Below are positions 20,993-30,866 of a stretch of DNA of 64,000 nucleotides, piece after piece. A program made the translations under genes and the position numbers. Positions within the stretch are counted from its first letter, which is position 1. The number at the start of each line of letters is the position of its first letter. The notes under the pieces are model-generated. The model made no database searches, was not told the DNA's origin, and saw only the letters and a program-made list of their open reading frames with translations. The stretch lies in assembly GCA_002682825.1 (NCBI GenBank), contig NOKP01000026.1:248001-312000 (forward strand), given 5' to 3'. This DNA comes from Neonectria sp. B-13 (lineage: Eukaryota; Ascomycota; Sordariomycetes; Hypocreales; Nectriaceae).

Positions 20993-22453
20993 TGGAAGGT
21001 TTACTATATATGTACTCTTCTTGGTTCTGTCTTTAATTCTAACTTCTCTCATACGCTGGCTTCTAATTTTTGTTATAATGCAAATTAAGATGGATGCGCT
21101 AGAGAATGTAAGTCAATGGTTCAGCCCGTAGCTTAGGCGGAAGTTGTCCATTTGGAGGCATGCGCATGCCGCAAATAATGTGATATTTGTGCACTGTAGA
21201 CTTTGGCTATTGGCAAGACTGCATGCGGGTAGATGGATGTTCAGTTCAGTTCATCGTAGGTGTGGGGATTTTGTGTCTGTTGCATTGATCGACACAACCC
21301 TCACACTGATCATGGCAATCACGAGAACGTTCGCTTTAAAATATAGAGTCTGTTCAATGCATCTCATCCAAAGAGAAACCAAGCAAGGACCTCGTGATAG
21401 TAGCTGCAAGCCATCTCGAGCATCCCGGCTTGTTGCCGCCGATCGCGATTGACGAAATGAAACCCTATGAGATACCACGGCAAACTCGGGAAGCCATAAT
21501 TAGCAAACCTTTAAGGTTCTCTCTCTCCCAGGGCACTATGCCAACATCAGAACACTTCTACAGGGCCCTCGTGATTCTTGACCAGGTATATCGGCTAATC
21601 TCGGCAGTTGTGTGTCAGAACCAGGGACGAACAACGGCCACGGACCCGACACGTGGAGTTGGCGATTGGAGTTGGCGATTGGAGTTGGCGCCCCGCCTTG
21701 GCATCCGCCAGCAACCTCACGATGAAAGCCACATGGCTCAAGAACGTTCAAGCAGAACTCTTCGCATGTTCGTTTCTGGAGTCTCGTTCAAATGGGAGTC
21801 AGAGGGGACTGAGGTCGACGGATGGTCGCTCACGAACCGACGCAGCAGAACTGAGACACCGCGTGGCCGAAGCATCCCAGAACAACCAAGTCATCGCCAT
21901 CTGACAGAAACACGGCCTCATCGACAAATGAACTTGATTCACGATGCCTCACACTTATTCAGTGATCACGTCAGTATCCGTCTGTACGGGTAGTTAAGCT
22001 GTAAACAGCGAATCAGGGGCCCCACGTGTGGGCGTGGGCGCCCTGTGGAACCTGTCTCGGCCCGTGATGCTTGAAGCGGGTCCATTTACTGAAGATATGA
22101 AACCATGTTCGACAAGTCGAGTTTGACGAAAACGGAATGTGCTTGTTCACAAGTCACCTATGCACTCTTGTTCGCATTCGCGTTTGCCGCCGAGAGCGTG
22201 GTTATTGACGACGCGAGCGGGAGGGGCAGAAGCGGGGTGTGGGGGTTCGGCGATTGATGCACTTGAGCCCGATGACTTATAGGTGCGGGTTATAAACCTC
22301 AACGGCGCTCTCGTCGTGGAAGCGCTCTCTTGGGATCCGTTTCTGGGTAGCCAAAAGATCCAACCTTTCTAGTTCTTCCTTGCGGATAAGTCCGTTGTTG
22401 ACCTCTTCCTTCATCCGCCGTCCTCCCAGCTGCAGGACCGATATCCCCTCACA
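20993..22453. other. Intergenic region with a short tandem repeat and a promoter
   Basis: Several overlapping ORFs between 21144 and 21993 lack family resemblance. Recognisable items are the 13-base tandem repeat at 21655-21690 and a TATAAA at 22291-22296 that probably serves the small membrane-protein gene at 22454. Confidence 0.4.
21655..21690. repeat. 13-bp tandem repeat, 2.8 copies
   Basis: The unit GGAGTTGGCGATT occurs at 21655-21667 and 21668-21680, with a partial third copy GGAGTTGGCG at 21681-21690. No function is apparent. Confidence 0.8.
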
Positions 22454-22903
22454 ATGGACAAGGCCACCCTTCTAACAGCTTCCAGAGTGGAGCTTGGTGT
22501 TTCTACCAACCCCCGCTCCGACATCATTGGGCTCCTTGGTCCCGCCCTGGAAGCAGCTCGTCGTTTCCAAAGTCTCATCAGTTCCATCTCCGTCTTCATA
22601 TGTCTACAGGCATGGCTCCTCGCCAGTGTTACGCTTGTCGACGTCTTATACGCGAGCAAGATTTTGGCGCTGCAGGCTTCCCTCGCAACCAGAGCGAGCG
22701 TTTTCCACGGATACACCATGTCAAACACAGCAGCTGCTGGTATCTGGAACTCCAGCATCATCCAGAAATTGCGGAGGAAGCTCTGGTACGAATTCGCCCT
22801 CTTTATTCTGGGCAGCGGGAACACCATCATCACGGTGCTTTTCTGGCCGGGGTGGTGGGTGCTCGGGGGAGTGTCGTGGAGTCTTTGGTTGCTTTTCGGT
22901 TGA
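22454..22903 (+). CDS. Conserved fungal small membrane protein, function unknown
   Basis: A 149-aa intronless ORF. After a short polar head come a hydrophobic region at about 42-65 (SISVFICLQAWLLASVTLVD), a central amphipathic stretch, then KLRRKLWYEFALFILGSGN and a terminal Trp/Gly-rich segment (LFWPGWWVLGGVSWSLWLLFG). The WPGWWVLGG ending with a preceding RRKLWYEF is a pattern I associate with an uncharacterised ascomycete family, which supports this frame over the overlapping ones. It is convergent with the XAP5 gene, 128 bases apart. No function can be given. Confidence 0.65.
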   Translation: MDKATLLTASRVELGVSTNPRSDIIGLLGPALEAARRFQSLISSISVFICLQAWLLASVTLVDVLYASKILALQASLATRASVFHGYTMSNTAAAGIWNSSIIQKLRRKLWYEFALFILGSGNTIITVLFWPGWWVLGGVSWSLWLLFG

Positions 22904-23031
22904 GCACACCTCCGTAGAGCCCCCTGTGGACTCTGCTCACGAACTATACGTAAACGAAAACGAACCCGACGACCAAACGAATCGCGCAAAGACAACGCCG
23001 GTCTCTCCGCAAAATCTGCGAATACGATTCC

Positions 23032-24187
23032 TCAACGCGAGAAGAAAAATGTGTTTCCGCCAGCATCCTTCTGGACTTCCGTTGAATAGTCCTTCTCAGG
23101 GTCGAACTCCTGCCACACACTGGCGGGGTATATGTGTTTATTCTTCTCGAACCACCTCCGGTCGACCACCTTTGTTAGAGTCGGGTCGTCGTCGGCGCCC
23201 TCAAGGGTGCTGATGTCGGGGAGAGCACGGGCGGCAGCGGCTTTGGAGGTGACGGTGATGAGACGATCGTCGCTTTGGTTGGCGGTAGGGTTGGTCAGGT
23301 CTCGTTTCTGCGGGGGGTCCACGCTGTAGTCAAACAGCTGTTGGCCGCCGGGACCAAGGGCCTTGTTCATGGCAAAAAAGTGAAAGTCGTAATGCTGCGC
23401 AGACAGTTAGAAGACCAAGAATAAACACGAGACCAGAGGCAATGCAGCTTACGTGGGGTATAATCACTGTCCCGCGGACAAGCATCAGATCGTCGACGCC
23501 AACTCTCGCCCATTCTCTCCTGGCATTGGCCTTTTCTCCAACGCCAAGCTCGGCGCCCACCTTCCTGCTCTTATCCAGGAACACCCATGTGTAATCGCCT
23601 TTCTTGACTCGGACCGTTCCGCCGGGGATGTTGGTGCCGTCGTAGAAGACAAACGGTATCGCAATCTCTGTCGCTTTGACGGCCTCCTGCAAGGCCAGGA
23701 ACTCGCGGCGCAAGGTGTCTCGCTCGGCAGCCTCTTTTCGCAGTGCCGATTTCGTCACGGACTTTGGCACGATTCCAACCGCAGTATTGGCCTTGAACTT
23801 CGCCTTTACTTTGCTCTCACCGGTGTTTTCATCGGTCGCGGTGGTCTTCGGCTTCGGGGTCGATGTCGGCGCTGGTCCGTCTTGTTCGTCTCCTTCCTCG
23901 TCGTCAAAAGAGAGCAGCTTCCTGCCCTGCTTCTTCTTCTTCTTCACGGCGCGGGGCACATTTCCCGTGTCACTGCCGGCGTTGTCAGGAGTGGCTGTCA
24001 CAGAGCGATCCGGTGTGGACGTGCCTGAGAACGCAGCCTCGTGGGCTTCGCGCTCCTGCTGTTCGAGGACTTGGGCGCGGCGCTTGCGGAAGTCGGAGAG
24101 CGCGACGAGGCCGACCGTATTTGTTGACAGCCTCTGATTTGTCGTCTGGTTTTGCGACGTGAACCGCGATGAGTTTTGGCTGGACAT
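23032..24187 (-). CDS. XAP5/FAM50 family nuclear protein
   Basis: Two exons, 24187-23453 and 23394-23032, joined across intron 23395-23452 (donor GTAAGC, acceptor CGCAG), give about 365 aa. The conserved XAP5 core is clear: IPFVFYDGTNIPGGTVRVKKGD, WVFLDKSRKVGAELG, WARVGVDDLMLVRGTVIIPH, then HYDFHFFAMNKALGPGGQQLFDY across the junction, and VVDRRWFEKNKHIYPASVWQEFDPEKDY. Upstream is a Lys-rich nuclear localisation-like run (VKKKKKQGRKLL) and an acidic stretch. XAP5 proteins (fission yeast Xap5, human FAM50A) act in the nucleus and are linked to transcription and splicing. This is a housekeeping gene and an anchor for synteny. Confidence 0.92.
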
Positions 24188-24548
24188 TGTGGATTTCGGA
24201 ACGTTTGTTGAGTGTGGTAAAGATGCTGAAGGCTGAAAAGGCCAAATGGATTCGAAGGTTGGCGGAAATAATCCCGTGATCGGGGTACAGTGTGTACTTT
24301 ATTTAGCACTGTCATTACAGTGGAATCTCCCTCCGAAGCCACAGTGCATATCTCACATACACTAGATCTGGCAATTGTTGATCATATATTGCGAATTGTG
24401 GTCTTTGTTTACCATTGGTAATGGATATATAGAAGCAATCATAACGTTGTAATCTCTCAGGAAATCCAGTTCATTCTGTGATTCTTTTTGCGCGCTGACG
24501 CACTGGCAATTAGGTAGATACGTCATTTCCCACCCTAAGAAGCCTCAT
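24188..24548. other. Intergenic between XAP5 and GST genes
   Basis: AT-rich with no ORF of interest. Both flanking genes are on the minus strand, so it contains the promoter of the XAP5 gene and the 3' flank of the GST gene. Confidence 0.4.
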
Positions 24549-25391
24549 TTAAGGCAACCTTTTGCCCTCCCTCGTCGCCTGTCCAACAAGAGAATTGGTC
24601 GTATCTTCGGCATACCGTTTATATGCCAAGATATACCGCTCCTCTGAACTCCAGGTTGCCGTGACGCTCTCCCTTTCCGTCGTAGCCTTGGACCATTCTG
24701 CCCACCTTACCCACAAGTCCCCATCTTCTCCACCGCCTGGCTGGGGAATCCCATGTCCACCAACTTTATAGTGGTCGATGAGGAAGAGGCGCTTGGCCCA
24801 CGGTGCGAGACAAATGTCCACAAGACTGAAGCTGGTCCCAAGGAAAAATGGACCCTCGGGATCCATCTGCTCGGCGAAAGGTTTGATATGACCCCGTAGC
24901 TCCTCTCTGGCCTGGTCGAGACTGTACTGTTTGTCTGGAGTGTGCTGCAGAAGCTTGTAAAAGGCCGGGATGATGCGCGTGCTGATGTGGTCGATCCAAA
25001 GCCTGCATCGTGCCCGTTCGTATGGATCGGAAGGAAGCAGGTGGGGGCCATACGAAGCCTCATCCGAATACGCGTCCTCAAGGTATTCGCAAATGATGTT
25101 GCTCTCAAACAGAGGTCGTTGGTCCTTACCCTTCGCATCAACATCGACGACCAGCGTGGGCACCAGACCTCTGGGATTCATTGCCACAAACGCCGCCTCT
25201 TTCTTGTACGGATTGATCTCCACATATTGATGGGGAATCTTCTTCTCGCAGAGAGTAATCCAAGATCGTTGGACGAACGGGCAGAACCAACCGCCGTAAA
25301 GCTTCAACGGGTGGTCATCCAAGTGTTGAGCGGCGAGATCAGCCGCAGCGCCCGTCGTTTCGGAGGGCAGCGAGGTATCGATATTAGCCAT
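24549..25391 (-). CDS. Omega-like glutathione S-transferase
   Basis: A 280-aa intronless protein. The thioredoxin-like N-terminal domain carries the catalytic-site sequence GWFCPFVQRSW with Cys37, the omega-class arrangement (cysteine rather than serine or tyrosine), then NPRGLVPTLVVD (cis-Pro loop) and LFESNIICEYLED (Glu-Ser contacting the gamma-glutamyl group). The all-helical C-terminal domain includes GPFFLGTSFSLVDICLAPWAKR, the N-capping box/hydrophobic staple region of GSTs. Omega GSTs act as thioltransferases/dehydroascorbate reductases or deglutathionylating enzymes, usually in the cytosol. Length is slightly above the 240-250 aa norm because of the polar N-terminal 25 residues and a C-terminal tail. 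Confidence 0.88.
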   Translation of the reverse strand: MANIDTSLPSETTGAAADLAAQHLDDHPLKLYGGWFCPFVQRSWITLCEKKIPHQYVEINPYKKEAAFVAMNPRGLVPTLVVDVDAKGKDQRPLFESNIICEYLEDAYSDEASYGPHLLPSDPYERARCRLWIDHISTRIIPAFYKLLQHTPDKQYSLDQAREELRGHIKPFAEQMDPEGPFFLGTSFSLVDICLAPWAKRLFLIDHYKVGGHGIPQPGGGEDGDLWVRWAEWSKATTERESVTATWSSEERYILAYKRYAEDTTNSLVGQATREGKRLP

Positions 25392-26352
25392 TTTATGTCA
25401 AATCTATGAAGATTGTTCAGATACTTCGACTCTTGTTGTAGCTGTGCAACAAAACCATACACAAGAATGATTCAATGAAGAGAGTATGTGGAAGTGAAAT
25501 GCGGAGAACAATAACGCCATCTTGTGGGGCTGTGGTTAAAATACAAGGGGTAGTCGCGGCTCGTCAACGTCATGCCAACGCCCTTCCGAAGCCCACATGG
25601 GTACAATCGGGGTTATTTGCATGTAGTCAAGTATGACACTTGTGGCACAAGTCTATCTAACTTAGCTATACTGTCACATTTCAACACTGCCCAGTGCGAA
25701 AATAAGGCCTTAGATGAAGAGATGCAATAGCTACAGATCCGCAACCTTAAGCTAGAACCGGATAATCAATGACTGCTGGCTCTGATACGAAGCTATCCCC
25801 ATCTCTTAGAATAAGATACTGACAGAGATCCTTCTAATAGATACAAATCAAGATTTTCACTGCGCCTAAGCTTCATCCCTTCCATTTATTATGAAGCTCA
25901 TAAATGTAATTAAATTATAACTGATTATTCCTACGCTAAATTTCACTAGGAACAAAGAGCAACTGGTTTGCGACACTTACCACAGTGCAGCCATTTAAAG
26001 GAACGATTCTATCAGCTTCTAGATTCTTCAACTTTGCTAGCGCAGTGATTTAAATAGCTGTACTCTGAAATGTAGCATCGCTCTAGCTATTAAGCCATAA
26101 TTAGAACGCAGATTTGATTTTGAATATCCTTTCTAAAGTTTCCAGCAGGGCCCAATAATTATTAATTACCCTTGAATAATTAGTAAAACGCCCCAAAAGA
26201 GCAAAGCTTAATCATAATTCATAACGCTGAAAGGTCTACTGCATCATTTAATGATTCACCGCTATGGAAGACGCATGACACATCTAGCATTGACGGCCAC
26301 TGCCTAGCCAAAACAATACCTATATCAGTGGTCTAAAGAACAAGTCACTAGC
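25392..26352. other. AT-rich intergenic block
   Basis: From about 25620 to 26340 the sequence becomes markedly AT-rich: a sampled 60-base line (25861-25920) is about 30% GC against roughly half elsewhere. It contains no ORF. It lies between the GST promoter and the 3' end of the second NLR gene. A degenerated repeat mutated by RIP is a possible origin, but no ends or coding remnants are recognisable. Confidence 0.45.
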
Positions 26353-29300
26353 CTAAGCATATTTCTCCAAGTTTGTTACAGCCCAAACACTTATTTCATG
26401 AGCTTTCGAAACAGTAGCAAAGATGGCACCTGTCGAACTAACTGAAACTGAATGCACCGAGCTATTCTTTGCCTCGACAATATCCTGCGTTTCGCCGCTT
26501 TGCGGATTCCAGAGCATGATTCCCCCCTTCTCGGAGATCGAAACTACCCAAGCGGAGTCCGAGGTAACTGCTATTGAGCTGATAGAGTCCTAACAAAGTG
26601 AAAGTCAGTACCAGCAATCCATGGGTCGCGGGGAAAGTTTACACGGTGACTCAATACCGACAATAGGTAGTTGTCCTCCATTGGCACCTGAAGGTCCCAA
26701 CCGTGGATGACACCATCATCATCACCACCGAAAACATACTGCGAGTCTGGTGAGAAGATAATCGAGCGGATGATCCTCTTGGAACTGAGGACCCCCTCAA
26801 GAATCATACACAGATGGCCGTGTTGTACATCCCAGACACGGAGCTTGGCGTCACCAGAACTGGCAACGACACGGTCTCCGGCTGGAGAAATTGCTACACC
26901 TACCACCCTTTCGCTTATTGTCCACGTCTGGGTCGTGGTTTCTAGCTGAGTATCCCAAACGACAACAGTGTTGTTGATGTTTGCAGAGACCATGATGGTC
27001 CCACACTGTCTCGCGACGTCAATAAAGGTAATCCTCCCCTTTTTGCCATGGGTGTACCTGGATCTTTTTGCCCCAGTTCGTATTTCCCAAGTCTACAATG
27101 AGTCAACAAATGTAAATGTGGCCAAGCTTAATTATACTTACTTCGATGAACCCTTCAAGCGTGCCAGTCGCAAGATACTTGGCATTTGGATGGAAGCAGA
27201 GACATGTAGCGGAGGCCGGAATACTGGAAACACACTGGGATGTCTGTATGCTATACATACGCACCCAAAAGATACTTGAGATTGCAAGTAACATGCCGCA
27301 AAAGCTGAATTTGACAAATACCACCGCATTAGCTTGTGGCATGTGGAGAAGTTTGCTCATAGAAACCTCTCCCCCTTTGTACCAGCTCGACTCGCCGGAG
27401 GAATCTGCTAGTGGACCAATTTTAGCTGCAGTCTCAGTCTCGTGAACATTTCTGGGTTTAGCGGCCTGGCTTGTAGTTCTAATTCTTGTTGCTCGGTTGA
27501 TTATGCCAGTCCCTTGATGGCATTTGGCGACATGTGCTCTGAGAGCCTGGGAGGAGCTGAATGGAGGATACTGGCAGCCTTGCGCTTTACAAGTGATTGT
27601 TTGAGTATGGGCAAGTTCATGCTGAAGCATCGTTACCTCATCTTGAAAACCGGATGCTGCCCGCGGACATATTCCAAAGAAGCAGGTAAAGGCAGAGGTT
27701 CGAAACTCCGTTTTGAACTCCTCTAGTTCTTCGAAGGACACTCCTGGGTAGGATGAAAGAGTCAAAAGATATCGGAGCATGGATTGGTAATTTGCCTGGA
27801 GCTCCTTGAGATCCCATGGGAAACCGAGGTTTGCATTTGCAACGGATACTGCAAAGGGTATTAGCTTTCAATCAATGCAAACCAAGGAAGGCTGTATTAA
27901 CCACGCTCGGCAAGTGGGACACCTTGAACTGTGACTTTTCGCTTCGTCGTTGCCGCCTGCAACATCCGAAGTATCTCTTCATCGTCGCAAAAGCTTTGCA
28001 TACGAGGGTCCAACGCAATCGACTTGATGTTTGCCATTTCCAGATCAGAGTTCCCTGCCTGGCCAAGTCTTGTAGCCAGAGTAGAAGCAACAGAGTACAA
28101 TGATGAGGTTGGGCTCGGTTTTCCTTCAAGATGGCAATTCGAAAGCAGGTATTCATCCCAGTACTGAGTGGCATGAATGTGAAACGCGTGAAGGCCACCC
28201 AAGATACGCAAGTTCCGCTTGTGGGTGTCGTAAGTAGGATCCAATACCTCAAACGCCGAAATCAGGCATGCGATTGAAGCAAAGGCATGCTCGTATTGCG
28301 CGTCGACTTCTTTCAATGGCACGGTGCTTTCAGATGTCTGGAGGTACCTAAAGACTCAGTACATTAGAACGAATGGGAGTCATCTCAGAAAATAATTTGC
28401 GTACTCTTTGACTGATACATGAACAAAAGAGAATGTAGTATCTTTGTTCTCCTGTATCAATGGGGCACAAATATCGAAGATGTACGGCGGAGGCATCGTT
28501 GCGGCCTTGGTGTCACCCTCAGCAAAGTAGAGCGCAGAGCGACATTCAGCTTTTTTCAGAGGACGTTTCGAGAAGGCTATCCATCCTAGGATAGACTTCA
28601 TCCGGGCAACAGATCGAGCATCAAATCTTGCTGTAACCTGAGAGAGAATTCTACCGTAGCTGTTGTCATGATTAGTACTGACTCTCTTCTATCATACAAA
28701 ACGGCTCAGTGTTACGGACAATTCACTCAACTTTCGAGGAAGCGTATTAATTGCGAGCTTCACCTCATCTTGGTTGAAGAACATGTTGGATGACAAATAT
28801 TCGAGTATCAGCCGAGCCCATAAAAACATTCCTATACTCAAGTTAGTCCTCAAACTGCCCTCAAATCATGTATCGAATCATTGCGTTACCATCTGCTCTC
28901 TGAACGATGGAAATTGAAATCTCCTTCAAATCACCATCAGTCATCCCAAGCTGGGAGAGACGATGACGGAGGACCCCGAGCTTCTGATTGCAGTAGGTCC
29001 TCATGGCAACTTCTATGCTTTTCTTTTCATCGGCGAGAGAGACGGTAGGCTTCTTACGGAATCTCTTGGCAAGTACTGGGGATCGTCGACTTGCAAGTAA
29101 GACCTTGAAGGTAGTTGAGCTAGATGAGCCAATCGAGGACACAAGCCGCTCCAACAAGTTCGCTACTCTACCCTGAATTTCGTCATCGCATTCGTCAAGA
29201 CCATCTACAACTATGTGGATGTATTTCGGCTTGGATGGTGTAGACGATACGGCTCCGCTGATTGTGTGAATAAGCTGGTCCAGCGCCGTAATGGTGACAG

Positions 29301-30511
29301 CCTTCTGTGTCAACACATAGTCATCGTAAACGTGCGCCACCAGATCAGTGCTAAGACGAACAATCTGCGCCAGAAGGGACCGAAGAATCTGATCGTACTG
29401 GACAGAGGAAGCGTACGAGTAGGTGCAGAAGTGTCGGATGACGAATGAAGTGCCACTGCTGCGCAGGAATCTGTCGATCTGGGTGGCCATCACAGTTTTT
29501 CCTGTCCCTGGGTTGCCTTCAAGCCACAAGAAAGGAATCTCGGGTCTATCCCTCATCCAAGAAGCGAGTTTCTTCTGCTTGAGAACCCAGTCACAGGTCC
29601 CCGGGTGCTTCTTTCCTTCGGAGGAAATCGAGTCGAAGATGACTTGCTGATCGGCATCATCTAGTTTCAACCACGCCACGATGGCTTGGTACTGGCGAGT
29701 AAAATCCTCATTTTCATTCTTGGCCAACTCCTCGAGGCTCTCTTTCCGCCATTCGCGAAGACTTTCTCTCATTCTTGCTGCATCCGAGATATTGGCAGCA
29801 TTAGCTGTCTTGTCGATGAGCTCTTCGTGTGCCTTTAGATCATCAATGATCGTGTCGAACCGACGTTGAAATCGTCCCCAGGAGGAGAAAAAGAAGAGCT
29901 TCCAGCCTAGGTCGTGTCAGCTAGGTACTACCTGTAATGGCTTAGTCCATTTGAAAGCATACCACTTCTCCGAACAAAGACATAGGCTTCTCGGTGAAAC
30001 CTCAGTATGTCAGCATAGAATATCGCTAGCGTTTCTTGCAATTCTGGACTCTTGGTGAGTGCCGTGCTCAAGAGTTCAAACCTGGTCAGTGACTCCGCGA
30101 TTCGAGAGTAAGCAGAGATGATCCGCTCGAAAGCCAAGACATAGTCAGAAGCAACCTGCCAACAACTTAGCAAGCACTTGGCACTCTACACAAGGATTTG
30201 CTTACCTGGAGTATGAGCTTGATAGGAGCCCAAACCCACGGCAGATACGGCGTCCCGTTGCATAAGACCTCGATTGACTTTGAGTAGTGCTCTAGACCAT
30301 TGAACAGCGGCATGAGACGACGCATATTTCTCAGAGAGCCCCGGGCGCTAAGCTGGTTCTCAATCTCTAATGCTGCTTTCTGGACATTCTGCAGGGTCGT
30401 GTCTTCAAACTTTTTGGCTTCAAGCGGGGATATTGTCCTCTCGAGATCTTCGAAAGCCTCGCGAACGATGCGTCGAGCGGGACGCGAGATCTGGGGGGCT
30501 GACAGCGGCAT
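26353..30511 (-). CDS. STAND/NLR protein: DUF7708-like, NACHT, C2H2 fingers, seven WD40 repeats
   Basis: Nine exons (30511-30206, 30155-29963, 29906-28890, 28831-28732, 28659-28405, 28347-27902, 27848-27142, 27092-26643 and 26589-26353) give about 1236 aa. Residues about 1-200 match the helical N-terminal domain of fungal NACHT proteins (LPWVWAPIKLILQ, DYVLAFERIISAY). NACHT follows: Walker A GNPGTGKT (about 297-304), Walker B IVVDGLDECDD (about 397-407), then ADGMFLWARLILEYL. Residues about 828-885 form two C2H2-like fingers (CFFGIC, then HELAH; CKAQGC, then HVAKCH). From about 940 to the end, seven degenerate WD40 repeats (e.g. AKLRVWDVQ, GVIHGWDLQ, GIMLWNPQ) can close one propeller. Such proteins are putative signal-sensing NTPases of the NLR type; the ligand is unknown. 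The intron at 28660-28731 has a weaker donor (GTTGAG), the least certain junction. Its start is 355 bases from the divergent SNF2 gene. Confidence 0.85.
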
Positions 30512-30866
30512 GGTCCACTACCGAGTTCATCAGGTTTGAAAGCGAGTAGCTATTTGATGTATTTCTTGTGGATGAAGTTGGTCGATGACGAGTTTGTTGA
30601 TGAAGGAGGAAAGGTTGAAAAGTTCGGGCAGAAAAAGTAAGGCTGTGCATTAATCAAGAACGCCTAATTGATGTTGGCGACCCGACTTGGAGGTCGCAGC
30701 ACGTAGGCAACTTAACATAGCCCCCAGCTTGACCAACAGGCTTGCTTCCGCGTGCATATTACAGAAAAGAGGCGTCCAAGTAACCACGTGAGCAGGCAGA
30801 TTGCGGATTTGCTTACGCTGAGGCAAAATCACATTTGTTAAGAAACAGCCTCGTCTTTCAATCTCT
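30512..30866. promoter_or_regulatory. Shared divergent promoter of the NACHT-WD40 and SNF2 genes
   Basis: Only 355 bases separate the two translation starts (30511 minus and 30867 plus; 418 if the SNF2 protein starts at 30930). No TATA box is obvious. The arrangement allows co-regulation but does not show it. Confidence 0.4.
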
